Under the pieces are notes generated by a model. The model was not told the DNA's origin, ran no database searches, and was given only the letters and a program-made list of their open reading frames with translations. From positions 32,533-96,532 of the forward strand of contig NZ_SJPT01000016.1 in NCBI RefSeq assembly GCF_007860095.1: DNA of 64,000 nucleotides, read 5' to 3'. Source of the DNA: Novipirellula galeiformis (lineage in GTDB: Bacteria > Planctomycetota > Planctomycetia > Pirellulales > Pirellulaceae). Both the position numbers and the translations under genes were made by a program. Shown here piece by piece: positions 1 through 9,902 of the stretch; within the stretch, counting starts at the first letter, position 1; the number at the start of each line of letters is the position of its first letter.

Positions 1-190
1 CAATCCATGTTTACAAATCGCTAGGGAAATCATTTCGCTGTATTCGCTTGCCCCGAGTTCGCACTTCTGGCTCACAATCCCCAGCGTGGCGAGCCAACTC
101 AATCAAGTGACAACACAATCAAATGACGCAGTTTTCTGCCAACCATTGCTTAGTAATCTAAGAGATTTCTCGACTTAACGGAACGGAAAA

Positions 191-517
191 ATGAAAGAAT
201 CGCCCACTCTAGCTCTCGTCATCTCTACGGTTGAATTGGAAGTGGACGCCAATCGGTTGGCGAGGGAATTGGTGTCCGAGTCACTCGCCGCTTGTGTGCA
301 AATCGATGGCCCGATCCAAAGTTGCTATCGATGGAATGACCAAGTGGAACATGCGACTGAATATCGCTTGATGATCAAAACGACATTAACGGTTTGGCCG
401 ACGTTAAAGGAACGTCTATTGAAACTGCATCCCTACGATGAACCGGAGATCATCATGGTTCCGATTGCGGATGCGAGTGAAGGCTACGGTGCATGGGTCG
501 TGGACCAGACGACCTAG
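191..517 (+). CDS. cutA: CutA-like divalent cation tolerance protein
   Basis: 108-residue cytosolic protein of the CutA1 family, usually a trimer linked to copper and other divalent metal tolerance; its biochemical role in bacteria is unsettled. The family features seen are the N-terminal strand ALVISTVE, the LAACVQI segment near residues 33-39, the Y-R-W near 46-48, and the conserved C-terminal stretch with HPYDEPEII (about residues 81-89). Length is normal for the family. The ATG follows a purine-rich GGAACGG. It is transcribed towards the minus-strand dgkA gene. The stop codon lies inside an 18 bp sequence that is repeated directly downstream. Confidence 0.93.
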   Translation: MKESPTLALVISTVELEVDANRLARELVSESLAACVQIDGPIQSCYRWNDQVEHATEYRLMIKTTLTVWPTLKERLLKLHPYDEPEIIMVPIADASEGYGAWVVDQTT

Positions 518-549
518 CGTTGTGCAAAAGCCCTAGCGTTGTGCAAAAG
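513..549 (+). repeat. 18 bp direct repeat across the cutA stop codon
   Basis: CCTAGCGTTGTGCAAAAG occurs at 513-530 and again at 532-549, separated by one base. The cutA TAG stop is within the first copy. This looks like a small tandem duplication that extended the gene's 3' end. Confidence 0.85.
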
Positions 550-611
550 CTCTGTCCGAAAACCTTGACGGCAGCCCGCGCCGTGGCTCACCGAATCGTA
601 GGCCTCACTTG

Positions 612-956
612 CTACAGCAACACCAACACCCCGATCGCGGCAGCTCCGATTGCGGTCACAAGCACCGCCGCAGCGGCGGTATCCAATGCGTCACCGATCT
701 CCGGATGACGTTGTGCGTGTAACACTCGAACGAGTCGTTCGATCGCAGTGTTCATCAACTCCGCAGCGATGACGACCGTGATCGCGAGGATCAACACCGC
801 CCATCTCCACCACTCAAATTCGAGATACGTGGCAATCCCCAACACCACGATTGAAGCCAAGACGTGGATTTGCAAACTGGATTGATCCCGCAACGAGATC
901 CCCAGTCCACGAAAAGCAACCGCAAATTTGAGCCCAAAGATTCGCATCGCTTGCAT
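612..956 (-). CDS. dgkA: Diacylglycerol kinase family membrane protein (DgkA)
   Basis: 114-residue integral membrane protein of the prokaryotic DgkA family, which phosphorylates diacylglycerol or undecaprenol in the inner membrane. Three hydrophobic helices are visible, and the signature AELMNTAIE (about residues 66-74) includes the catalytic glutamate and the Mg-ATP-binding Asn/Glu. The N-terminal amphipathic part with AFRGLG and SLQIHVL also fits. I start at the ATG at 956, whose first base is the last base of the upstream lptD-like stop (TGATG), so the two genes are probably translationally coupled. A GTG at 959 would add one residue. Whether the substrate is diacylglycerol or undecaprenol cannot be told. 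Confidence 0.92.
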   Translation of the reverse strand: MQAMRIFGLKFAVAFRGLGISLRDQSSLQIHVLASIVVLGIATYLEFEWWRWAVLILAITVVIAAELMNTAIERLVRVLHAQRHPEIGDALDTAAAAVLVTAIGAAAIGVLVLL

Positions 957-3900
957 CACTCGAGTCCCTCAACCCCAGGCGGTGGAATCAATTGTCCCCC
1001 AACACTCCCAAGTCGTGGGGACGGCCAAAAACGAGGCTCGACCATGAAGCCGAAACCAACATTATCGCGTCCACTATCGACATTGATGCCCACACGAACC
1101 AAGAACGATTCGCCGATCCGAGTCAATCCATAGGATTGACCAATGTTTCCGGTCGCACCAAAGTCGTAGGTCATTCCGGACGAGGCAATCCATTTTTCAT
1201 TGAGTCGATAATCCATCGTGCTGCGGAATACCGTGCTGCTGATTGGCCCTTCGAGCGATAACAAGCCAAGGTAGACTTCGCCTACGCCGGGACGACTGGT
1301 GCGCACCCCTGCGCTGATCGAACGCAGCCCCGAATCAAACAGATCGAAATAGCCATCGCTTAGCAAACTGACACGGTCCCCAATGTGGTAGGCGGAATCA
1401 TAGGTTGCCGGCCCCACCGTCTCGCCGAAATTGTCTCGATCCGCTTCGGGAAAGATCAACACATCGGTATTGAAATGGAACAGATCCACAATGCGTTCAC
1501 GTCCTGGCAACCCACGTTTGGTTTGAAAACGTTGATCGAGTCCGAGTCTCACTTGTTGCAAATCGTCCGCAATCACATCGCTGCCACTGACGACATACTT
1601 TTGCGTGCCATGGCGAAGGGCGTAAGTGCGAGGATCGAAGGTGCCTGGCAAAACCCCAGCGTAGTCACTGGTAATGAATCGACGACGAAATTGTTGTTGT
1701 GCGTGGTCGTCCAAGGCATCGTACATCGGCAATTCATCGAGATCGGTATCGCTGTCGGCGTAGAAGTAGTCCACATTCCAATCCAACTTGTGAGCCAAAC
1801 CACGGATATTTAGCAAACTGCTTTGGATGGTGGGGTCGACGCGTGACATCGGCAAACTCGCTCGAATCCCCCCTTGGCCTAACAATCGTGTTAACGAATC
1901 ACCGTCGCTGGCCTCGCCATAGTGGGCCGCTTCTCCGGAAATGTAGGGGACGACTTTGATCGGTCCGGTTTGAAGGGGCAGTGACAATTCTTGGCGCGTT
2001 CGCGCCACCACGCCTTCGCTTTGGATTTCTCCGGGAAGCGTCGACATGCCGGCCGCTTCGACAGGATCGTCCGCGGTGTCCGCGACATTCAGTCGTGAAT
2101 AACCGATGTGATTGTGCGCCGACCATGTAAACAGGTCCGCCAGCAATGACCCTCCGATCAAGTAATGATCCAGCGCCGGTAGCTGCTCGGTCTCTTGAAA
2201 GAAGTCGTTGACCTGAGCCTGAGCCGATAGCTCCAACAGATTGCTGTTGTAGTATTTGCGTAGTCGTATCGAGGTATCGCGGTTCTTACTCTGATCCCAT
2301 TCCTGTTCGTAATATTGCTCGAGGAAGTTGCGATCACTGATCGCGCCAACTTCGGCAATGAACTCGTAATCATTCGGCAGGACGTGTCGGTGCTGGAAGA
2401 TTGCTTTGCCACGCAGCGTTTCTTCGGGCGTCAAATTTTTGCGTCCACCGCCGAGCGTGTCGGTCCCCTTGTCGTCGATCCCCCAAACATCCAAGACTCC
2501 GTTGACAGGACCTGGAACGCCCAACAGGGCCGGAAATTGGTAGCTCATCATCGTGCCGAGCGCCGGACCACGGTCGCTCAAATAGTCGGTCGACAACTCC
2601 CATTTCAAGCCTTCGGGGGCATTCTCGATCCCGAACAACTGCAGCAGGTTAAAGTCCAGCAGCACTTGGTTGCCAAAGATGCTGTCGTTTCGAACGTTCA
2701 CCCCACTGACGAAAAATGTGGGTTCACGCAGGGAGGTTGCAAATCTCGGCCAATACAAGATGGGGACACCCCCAAAGTACGTAAAGTTATCGCGACTGCT
2801 GACAAACGGATCACGGCGTACCGATGCAACTCCGGTGATCGGATCGGCGACCATCGTGTTTCGATCGGTTAATTGCAATTGTTCGCTTTGCAGCCAATAG
2901 CGAGGCACGCCCATGCGGCTGCTCGTCACCGCAGCATCGAACGCGACAAAGTTACCGCGGGCGACTTGTTGCAACACGTCCGCTTTTAAACGGACGATCC
3001 CTTGGTAATTGGGAATCGTCGTGATCGTTTCGGCATCGAGCACGATCCCTTTTTCGCTGTTGACGTTGTAGTACATCGATTCGGCGTAGATCACTCGCTC
3101 GCCTTGGCGGACAACAATGTCCCCTTCCAAATAGAGCTCGCCTTGGGCCTGCGATAAATCCGCCGATCCATTGAACAGATTGGTCACCAAGGGAAGCCAA
3201 CCGACAATCCGATCGGCCGACAACGAGATCGTGCCCAATTCCATCAGATCGCCGCCTGGCATTTGTGCCGTCACGTCGCGCACCAGCACGGTGACCCCGC
3301 CGCGGGCGATGACGACGGTTTCGCCTAACTCAGGACGGTTGATGGTTTCAATTTGAGGTGGCATCGTGGTACCACGTGCCAGAAACTCGATACTGCGTGT
3401 TCCGCCGCCAACAAAGAACTGGAATCCGCCACTCGTGGCGCCATCGGATAACGTGATCGGGGGCGGTGGAATCGGTGTGCCATCAGCCGGTAGCAACAAG
3501 TTCGGAGCGACGCTTTCGCTGACTTGCGGTCGCAGTTGGGATGCATAGGGAGAGTCCCCCGACAAAATTTGTTGCGTGGGCCCCTGTGCCGGTTGGAACG
3601 CATCAGCCGACATGCCCCGTTCGGACATGTCCCATGCGGGAACACTCGGATTCGCAAAATCGGGTTGTTGCAATTGCCCCGTCTGATACTGGGTTTGCAC
3701 GACGTTGCCCGAATTCTGCTGGCCCGAATTCTGCTGGCTCGCATCCTGCTCTAGCGCAAGCGATTCGGAATGGGACGCGAGCCCCAATCGAGTCGGTTTA
3801 GGCGACTTCAGAAAACGAACCAAACGAGGGACTTGGTCGGGGCTGCCGCGATACAGCGGCGCTTGGACTTCAGGATCCACCAGCGTCAAGAAATTCATCA

Positions 3901-4297
3901 CGCGAGGCCCAGAGCGCGTGCCATCGGCCAAGGGTATCCCGTCGGCGACGACTTCGGTGCGAACTTGCCCCACGTCACCACTGACGACCACCAGGATCGA
4001 GGCAGCGGAAACTTGGGTTTCGCCATGCCGCAGCAGACAATCCCCTTCGAGCAGCGAGGCTTGCGAGGTGCCAATCGCCCAGCGATAGATCACATTACCA
4101 CTGACTTGAACCGGATCCGCACTGACATCGCGTTCGCTCGCCATAGCGGTCGTTTGCACTGCAAACGCTAACAAAACAAACGCCATCGCCGCGCTCAGCG
4201 GAATTCTCAATGGACGCGCGAACCCCGGTGCCAGCTCACGCGTGAAGCGTCGAAACCTGGCTAATCGATTATCGGTGGTGGCGTCCTTGCCGACCAA
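956..4297 (-). CDS. lptD: LptD/OstA-like outer-membrane assembly protein
   Basis: Up to 1113 residues. The N-terminal third contains an OstA-type beta-jellyroll with a GERVIYAESMYYNV stretch, where LPS-transport proteins carry repeated 'adds/marks the strand' motifs. The C-terminal ~600 residues alternate aromatic and polar residues as expected for an outer-membrane beta-barrel. LptD inserts lipopolysaccharide into the outer leaflet. The track-length start is a TTG at 4297; an ATG at 4186 (MAFVLLAFAV, then A-M-A) would begin directly at the signal-peptide core without a basic N-region, so an initiation upstream in the Arg-rich segment is plausible. A low-complexity Q/N stretch lies near residues 188-215. 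It sits just upstream of dgkA. Confidence 0.8.
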   Translation of the reverse strand: MVGKDATTDNRLARFRRFTRELAPGFARPLRIPLSAAMAFVLLAFAVQTTAMASERDVSADPVQVSGNVIYRWAIGTSQASLLEGDCLLRHGETQVSAASILVVVSGDVGQVRTEVVADGIPLADGTRSGPRVMNFLTLVDPEVQAPLYRGSPDQVPRLVRFLKSPKPTRLGLASHSESLALEQDASQQNSGQQNSGNVVQTQYQTGQLQQPDFANPSVPAWDMSERGMSADAFQPAQGPTQQILSGDSPYASQLRPQVSESVAPNLLLPADGTPIPPPPITLSDGATSGGFQFFVGGGTRSIEFLARGTTMPPQIETINRPELGETVVIARGGVTVLVRDVTAQMPGGDLMELGTISLSADRIVGWLPLVTNLFNGSADLSQAQGELYLEGDIVVRQGERVIYAESMYYNVNSEKGIVLDAETITTIPNYQGIVRLKADVLQQVARGNFVAFDAAVTSSRMGVPRYWLQSEQLQLTDRNTMVADPITGVASVRRDPFVSSRDNFTYFGGVPILYWPRFATSLREPTFFVSGVNVRNDSIFGNQVLLDFNLLQLFGIENAPEGLKWELSTDYLSDRGPALGTMMSYQFPALLGVPGPVNGVLDVWGIDDKGTDTLGGGRKNLTPEETLRGKAIFQHRHVLPNDYEFIAEVGAISDRNFLEQYYEQEWDQSKNRDTSIRLRKYYNSNLLELSAQAQVNDFFQETEQLPALDHYLIGGSLLADLFTWSAHNHIGYSRLNVADTADDPVEAAGMSTLPGEIQSEGVVARTRQELSLPLQTGPIKVVPYISGEAAHYGEASDGDSLTRLLGQGGIRASLPMSRVDPTIQSSLLNIRGLAHKLDWNVDYFYADSDTDLDELPMYDALDDHAQQQFRRRFITSDYAGVLPGTFDPRTYALRHGTQKYVVSGSDVIADDLQQVRLGLDQRFQTKRGLPGRERIVDLFHFNTDVLIFPEADRDNFGETVGPATYDSAYHIGDRVSLLSDGYFDLFDSGLRSISAGVRTSRPGVGEVYLGLLSLEGPISSTVFRSTMDYRLNEKWIASSGMTYDFGATGNIGQSYGLTRIGESFLVRVGINVDSGRDNVGFGFMVEPRFWPSPRLGSVGGQLIPPPGVEGLE

Positions 4298-4675
4298 GAG
4301 CGTGGTATCCCCAGAGTAAAAGTCGTTTCGCGGAGTATACGAATGCTTTTCCTCCGGTCACAACCGTGAAAATCACGTGCTAACGCGGGAAAATCACCCT
4401 TGTCGCAAAATTATTTGCGTGGAACACAGTGAAACACGACCACGCCCCGCAAATATGGGGGGGACGATGCGATACGGGCCTCCCTTTGGAGCAATCGAAC
4501 GTGCGCTCATTACCGCGCCCTCAATTACCGCGACCCCGGTTTGATTCATTGGATCACGGATTCCTTGCGGCGATGTGTTTCATCCCTCGACGCGTGGCGG
4601 CTTATTGATTCAGTGCGTTATATCGGATTCACGATCAACCGCAGGGCGCAAGCATGAGTTGCTAAAACTTCCGAG

Positions 4676-4832
4676 TTGACGCCACATTTGCTTGCACGGC
4701 TTTCATCCCCCTGGCTCCGCTTCCATTTACACCAACGGCGTTAACAACTTAACCGCGGGTAAGGGTCTTGCGAGCATCGCAAGTAAGCTCCACCCCTGAG
4801 ATGCGATCGCCCACGACTTTTCCGTCGCACCG
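4676..4832 (+). repeat. Intergenic element, copy 1 of a pair
   Basis: Begins TTGACGCCA, then CTTGCACGGCTTT at 4691-4703, CTTCCATT, a run of conserved blocks and GTCGCACCG at 4824-4832. The same blocks in the same order and orientation occur at 31112-31317, where an extra ~45 bases separate two of them. No ORF is shared, so a structured RNA or a small non-autonomous element are both possible. Confidence 0.5.
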
Positions 4833-4954
4833 CTACAAAACCACCCGATAGAGCGTCAAAGAAAGTGCGATTAATCGCTAGCCCGCGGTTCTCAGCCGAG
4901 AACCGAACGATAACGCAACGTCAAAGAGCATAAGCAAGGGTAAATCACTCATGA

Positions 4955-4982
4955 CTCGGTCCCTTGCTAACGCGTCGGGTTG
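4955..4982 (-). repeat. 28 bp dispersed repeat (minus orientation)
   Basis: Reverse complement reads CAACCCGACGCGT followed by TAGCAAGGGACCGAG. It matches the copy at 22413-22440 at 26 of 28 positions. Shorter copies are at 22381-22401 and 9423-9443. All are intergenic, near gene 3' ends. Confidence 0.8.
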
Positions 4983-5039
4983 TGATTTGATGGAAAAACT
5001 CGATCGTCGATTTAGGCGAGATTGCGCTCACGGTGAACG

Positions 5040-5837
5040 CTACGGCTTCATCGAAGCTTGTTCGGCACGCAGGCGGAAAATGTCATCCAGTCGACGACGA
5101 ATCAACGACCCCCACAATTCGTAACCGTGCTCATTCATGTGCAATTTATCGGCAACAAACAACTCCGGTCGTGGTTGATCATCCGCCGTCAAATAATGCT
5201 CGGCGGTCGGGATCAAATAGGTGTCCGGCGTCGTCAACGCAATCTCCTTCAACAAGGCATTGACCGCTCGAATCTTGTCCCAAGCGGCGAACCGACTCTC
5301 AGTAGGTGTAACCTCGACCAACCCGATCGCCGCATTGGGCTGATGAGCTTGCGACACCCCAATGATGTACCGCACCCACGCTTCGATCTGCTCTAGCGAG
5401 TGGTCACCGGTCCGCCCGGCAACATCATTGGCGACGAAGACCACGAGGCCGCGGTATTGATGGGGCTCAATCACACGTTTGGCAAAGACCGCCAAATCGC
5501 TGAACTTAGCCCCACCATACCCGCGCTCGATACAGCGGTAGGGAGCCATGTCCTGGGCGATTGAATCCCAAAGGCGAATGCTGCTGCTACCGATGAACAG
5601 AATCGATTCTTCGTTGCTTCGAACCGATTCGTTTTTTTCCTCGAGGGCGACAATACTGGTTTCCCAGCGTTCCAGAGCCGCCTCGCGATCGGCATCGGAA
5701 ATGGGGACCTCCACCGGGGATGGCACCGTGACGTTCTCGTCCGGGGACGCGGTATCTTGGCCCCTGGTGATCGAACTTACTGAAAAACACAGGCAAAGTG
5801 TGAGCGGAGCAATAACGGGTCGAAAACAATCGTTCAT
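5040..5837 (-). CDS. Secreted SGNH/GDSL-family hydrolase
   Basis: 265 residues. A signal peptide covers about residues 1-26. The SGNH fold is shown by block I FIGSSSIRLW (residues 81-90, catalytic Ser in GSSS), an oxyanion Asn in VVFVANDVAG, and the block V D-x-x-H in DKLHMNEHGY near residue 235. Such proteins are esterases or acetylesterases acting on carbohydrate or lipid substrates outside the cytoplasm; the substrate cannot be told from sequence. A Pro/Glu-rich spacer follows the signal peptide. The ATG at 5837 is the only sensible start for the signal peptide. It is likely monocistronic. Confidence 0.85.
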   Translation of the reverse strand: MNDCFRPVIAPLTLCLCFSVSSITRGQDTASPDENVTVPSPVEVPISDADREAALERWETSIVALEEKNESVRSNEESILFIGSSSIRLWDSIAQDMAPYRCIERGYGGAKFSDLAVFAKRVIEPHQYRGLVVFVANDVAGRTGDHSLEQIEAWVRYIIGVSQAHQPNAAIGLVEVTPTESRFAAWDKIRAVNALLKEIALTTPDTYLIPTAEHYLTADDQPRPELFVADKLHMNEHGYELWGSLIRRRLDDIFRLRAEQASMKP

Positions 5838-6005
5838 GGGGAAGAGTCAGCAGAGGAGGGGACGGGTTTCATCGCACATAACTACCCCCGTTATAGTTCA
5901 GCCGAAGGCAGTCATCAGGGGAATCGACTTCCTTTGTTGGCTGTCGCTTAAAAAGCCTCAGCGGAACGGGGGGACATATTCGCCGTGCGATCCTAATTGT
6001 CCAAC

Positions 6006-6049
6006 AAAAAACCCCGCTTGAAAACCAAACAGGGCTTCCAAACGGGGCT
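6006..6049 (-). terminator. Rho-independent terminator after the zinc protease gene
   Basis: On the minus strand a stem CCCCGTTTG / CAAGCGGGG (one G-U pair) is followed directly by six T. It lies about 60 bases past the protease stop at 6106 and before the SGNH gene, so it should separate the two transcripts. Confidence 0.75.
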
Positions 6050-6105
6050 TCACAGAGGGGGGGCGTCTGTCTTGCGAAAGACGGTCGTTGCTTCTCTCAA
6101 CGCGA

Positions 6106-9096
6106 CTATGGCGTATAGCCGTGCTGTGGCTCTTCACCGAACAACAGCATCATGCCTCCGCCACCTTGCGACTTGCTGTTGTAGGTATAGCCGGCTTCGA
6201 GCGCTCGTGCGATCCGCTCGGACGCTTCGGACAGATGAGCATAGGAATAGGCATCCATCTTCTTGCCACACTTTTTCATCGAAGCATCAATTCGCGTACG
6301 TAGCTCTTTTAATTCCATGCGGGCAAGATTGCTGATGGGATTATGAGCCGCATTGGAATTCTTTTGTTCCAAGACAAGGTCCACAAGACGTTGCATGTGT
6401 TCACGTTGCAAGTTGCGACGAAGCGAGCTGATCATGGGCTTGCGATCGTTGCGGGCTTCGGGGCACTCGAGATCGAGTTCCGTCCACACGGCTTTACTAA
6501 GCGTTTCCAACAGTTCGGGAAGCGTCAACGCATCCTGATCCGCTGGCAATCGCATTTCATTGTCGTAAACACGACGCAGCGTCGTCGGGTTCATCAACAT
6601 CGTTAATGAACTCGCTTGGGCAGCCAAGATTCGATCATGGATCGGCCAAGTCGATTCGCTATTCATCGATCCATGTCCACCGCCGTCGAGCCACTTGTCG
6701 ACACTCATACGCTCAAGCAATTCCGGGGTTAAACCGTATGCTTCATCGGTGAAGGAAGTGTCGATGACAAACTTCAATGCATCGCGTTGCTGCTCTGCGG
6801 GAACCACTTCCACGGGCGGACGGTTGCCTGGGTCGCCCTTCTTGTCGCGGTAGATAAATGCACCGCCAACCCAGTTCGCCATCATGCTAACGCTGCGAGT
6901 TTGCAACCCCAGCGTCAACTCATAACCACGACGAGCCTTGGCCCAACTGTCACCATCTTTAACGAAGCGATCGAGCAAACGATCTCGATACAGTCCGACA
7001 AGCTTGGTTTGTTCTTTGCAATACTCAAGCGGATCCGCTGCAAAGTCATAACGTCGAGCCAACGGATCAGGACCGCTAGTGTCTTCGTCGGTGGCGTATT
7101 GCAGTTCAGGTTCGCTGCATCGTTTGAGGATTTCCGGCAACTTCTTCTCGTCGGCCGTGTAGCCATACTCAATGGCCCAGTGATCATAGGGTCCGATGTC
7201 GATCATCGCATAATCACCCTGGGTCTCCCCCGCTTCGAAGCGGTAGTTGATCGGCGAGTAATCCATCACCGATGCGGCAAAGGTTTTCTTGCCTTTGACA
7301 TCGTTGCTGTTGATATCCGCCAACTTCATCATCGCAGAGGCTTTGAAGTTATGACGCAATCCGAGCGTGTGGCCGACTTCGTGGGCCACCAGATCCGCAA
7401 GCAATGGACCGACAAACCATTCCGGCATGCCATCAAGAAGCTCATCCGCTTCCGATTTGGATTCCTCGGCATCGGATTTCGGCTCTGGGGTGTCTTCGGC
7501 TACCTTTTCCTCTTCGGCTTTTGCCGCTTCGGATGGCTTGCCGGCATCCGGAGCAGTCTCTTGCTTGCCCTCCTCAACCTTGGCAGCCTTCTCGGCCGCT
7601 TCTTTCTTCTTCTTTTTCTTTTTCTTCGCGATCTCTTCGTCAGCCAGTAGAGCGAGGCTCCAGTTCATGCGAGCGATCGCGAGATCAAGATTCTTGCCAC
7701 TGGCGGCCATGCAGAGGCCGTTCTTTTGACTGATTTGACCGAACAATCCGTCATACTCATCGTCACCTAACAATGACGAGTCAGCCTGAGCCATCGCGTA
7801 ACCCGCCATGGGAGCGTGCGATTGACGAGCATGCTGAATCTTCAGATTGGCGGTGTCTTCAGGACGCGCGAAGCGAATGCGTGGATCCCAGTTGGGATGC
7901 TGCGCAAGCCAGGCGAGCGTTTCAGGACTCGTCCCTTCCATTGCCAATTGAGGCATCAAATCGTGATAATTGAAATTGAAATGGCGAATCCAACCATCCG
8001 TCAAGATAATATCGGCATCGAGGATTTGGCCCGTTTCGGGATGCACGCGACTTGGACCAATCGCGGTGCCGACGTCATTGTTCAACCAACGAATGAAGTT
8101 GTAACGAACATCCTCGGGGTTTTTCTCCATATGAGCGCCACTGACGGCGTCTTGGTACTCGATCACAATCGCGTCGACGAGCCCCACCTTTTCAAAGGCC
8201 TTGTTCCAATAGTCGACACCGTTCTTGATCCAGCGGCGATAGCGTACCGGAGCGGTATGCTCGACATAAAACCGAATCGGTTCCTTGGGAGGGCTGAGTT
8301 TTAGTTTGCTGTCGCGTTTTTCCAGGTTCCAACGATTGATATAACGTACCCGGGTGTCATCGTCCTCGTAGAGGCTTAGGTCCGAGAACGAAGTCGTAAA
8401 GTAGCCGATTCGCTCGTCCGCTTTGCGAGGCTTAAAACCGTTCTTCGAACTGGGAACTTCGCTAAACGAATAGTGGATGGTTTGCAATTTCCCCGCGCCG
8501 CCCACAATCTCGAATGCGATCTCAACGTTTTCGGGAAAAACCTTGGCCGATTCAATCTTTTGCAACCGGGTGTTACTTACACGAACCGAAGCGCCGAAGA
8601 AACGACTCGCGTTACCGACCAACAATGCATCCAGGTCGACAACCGGCCCCCCGTTGGGTCCGGTTGCGAGAATGGGAACATCCAACAGGACTTCATCGGT
8701 GAACAAGCGTTTGACGGATGCTTTGGATTCCGCATCGCCCGTGGCTCGAATCTCAAGGTTCGGTGAAATCAATGCCAAGCGATCGCCATAACGACGCCAC
8801 TGGACCACCCAGTCACCCGATTGCAATCCTGCAAATTTGTCACCACTGCCAACAGTCAAGGCAATGAAGTAGCTCTTGCCTGCAAACGCTTTAGGAAGCT
8901 CTCCCAAAAGCTGGGCGTCTTTTTCACGTTGCCATAGATTGAACAATCCTTTCGGATTCTGTTGATCCGATACCGGCACGGCAGTATAGCCCTCACTGAC
9001 TTTGTCAAACGGTGCTAGGTCGGCATAGCTAAACGGGACAACCGCGACCGCAAAGAGTGCGGCGGCAAGACATTGAATCGGTTTTATTCGGATCAC
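6106..9096 (-). CDS. Large secreted zinc metalloprotease (DUF5117/DUF4953 type)
   Basis: 996 residues from a GTG at 9096, with a signal peptide of about 25 residues (ending PFSYA). The zinc site HEVGHTLGLRHN lies near residue 570: the HExxHxxGxxH signature of metzincins. The upstream domain with the Y-x-E-x-T-x-P-x-RYRRWIK block and the downstream 'SVMDYSPINY' Met-turn-like segment match the planctomycete/Bacteroidetes zinc-dependent metalloproteases annotated as DUF5117/DUF4953. A striking insert of nine Lys followed by an alternating Glu/Lys/Ala/Pro-rich stretch (about residues 490-555) sits just before the catalytic helix. It is probably periplasmic or surface located. Substrate unknown. 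Confidence 0.87.
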   Translation of the reverse strand: MIRIKPIQCLAAALFAVAVVPFSYADLAPFDKVSEGYTAVPVSDQQNPKGLFNLWQREKDAQLLGELPKAFAGKSYFIALTVGSGDKFAGLQSGDWVVQWRRYGDRLALISPNLEIRATGDAESKASVKRLFTDEVLLDVPILATGPNGGPVVDLDALLVGNASRFFGASVRVSNTRLQKIESAKVFPENVEIAFEIVGGAGKLQTIHYSFSEVPSSKNGFKPRKADERIGYFTTSFSDLSLYEDDDTRVRYINRWNLEKRDSKLKLSPPKEPIRFYVEHTAPVRYRRWIKNGVDYWNKAFEKVGLVDAIVIEYQDAVSGAHMEKNPEDVRYNFIRWLNNDVGTAIGPSRVHPETGQILDADIILTDGWIRHFNFNYHDLMPQLAMEGTSPETLAWLAQHPNWDPRIRFARPEDTANLKIQHARQSHAPMAGYAMAQADSSLLGDDEYDGLFGQISQKNGLCMAASGKNLDLAIARMNWSLALLADEEIAKKKKKKKKEAAEKAAKVEEGKQETAPDAGKPSEAAKAEEEKVAEDTPEPKSDAEESKSEADELLDGMPEWFVGPLLADLVAHEVGHTLGLRHNFKASAMMKLADINSNDVKGKKTFAASVMDYSPINYRFEAGETQGDYAMIDIGPYDHWAIEYGYTADEKKLPEILKRCSEPELQYATDEDTSGPDPLARRYDFAADPLEYCKEQTKLVGLYRDRLLDRFVKDGDSWAKARRGYELTLGLQTRSVSMMANWVGGAFIYRDKKGDPGNRPPVEVVPAEQQRDALKFVIDTSFTDEAYGLTPELLERMSVDKWLDGGGHGSMNSESTWPIHDRILAAQASSLTMLMNPTTLRRVYDNEMRLPADQDALTLPELLETLSKAVWTELDLECPEARNDRKPMISSLRRNLQREHMQRLVDLVLEQKNSNAAHNPISNLARMELKELRTRIDASMKKCGKKMDAYSYAHLSEASERIARALEAGYTYNSKSQGGGGMMLLFGEEPQHGYTP

Positions 9097-9902
9097 TTCG
9101 GCTCTCTTTTTATATTGCCAGAACGTTGTGTATTGCCAGAAAATGGGAGCTCGGACGGCAGGAAACCGAGTGTTCTGCTGACGATGTAGCCCACTCGATT
9201 CTCGCTGCAGAGAAAGAACGCTGGTGCTCTAGGATAGGTCGCACGATTGCGCATTCCGTTCATTACGAAGCTGAGTTTAAGATTGGTTCATCCAACCGCC
9301 CCGCTTTATCCACTTTACCCGATAAATCGTTAGAGGCCATCGACGAAAATGGAGAAACCCTCTGGACAACATTCCCATGACGAGGCTGCGAGACAGGCAT
9401 GATGGAGGCGATCAGCATCGTTACCCGACGCGTCAGCGAGGGGCATCAGCGAGGGAACGAGTCAAACGTGATCTCCCCTCGCTGAGGCGCCAGGTTAGGA
9501 AATAGCGGGGTTTGATCGCGGTGGTGCGAGCACCGCAGCTAACGCCCTGCGGCTCATTTTGCGAAAAGACCTCCGCTTGAATGCGTCGTGCTGAGAGAGC
9601 CCCCCCCGGTGTGCGGAAACGAGCATGAGCCCGGTAACGAAGCAAATGGGGGTGCACGACAACGCAGGAACAACCCGCTAAATGAAAGCTTAAGCGAATG
9701 CTAGCTAAATGTTGGCCCTATCGTAGGACGCGACTCGGCGGTTGCGTGTGCGGTGGCGGTCTTCGCTGCCGATGTTCACGGCCAGGACATGGGCACCGAC
9801 AGCATGTGTTCACGGCCAGGACGACAAGCTCATGGACAAGCCCGCACAACGAGGGGCGGTGTAGGAGGGGAACACTCAGAGAACCGGTGCCGCGTCCTCT
9901 CC
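9097..9902. other. Intergenic stretch, mostly featureless
   Basis: About 800 bases with no credible gene. It holds a partial copy of the 28 bp dispersed repeat at 9423-9443, and CAGCGAGGG near 9437 that can pair with CCCTCGCTG near 9477. Around 9774-9825 the phrase TTCACGGCCAGGAC is repeated. No gene is supported. Confidence 0.5.
9423..9443 (+). repeat. Partial copy of the 28 bp dispersed repeat
   Basis: Reads ACCCGACGCGTCAGCGAGGG, as in the copies at 22381 and 22413. Confidence 0.75.

Larger units (their letters stand above)
4298..5039. other. Intergenic stretch with two dispersed elements
   Basis: 742 bases without a credible gene. It holds the element at 4676-4832, which has a relative near 31.1-31.3 kb, and a 28 bp repeat at 4955-4982. 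The promoter of the lptD-like gene should lie near 4300-4400, but I see no convincing -35/-10 pair. Confidence 0.6.

Noticed and set aside
1385..1813. 142-residue frame on the plus strand within lptD
   Set aside because: Opposite strand to a well-supported gene, with no domain.
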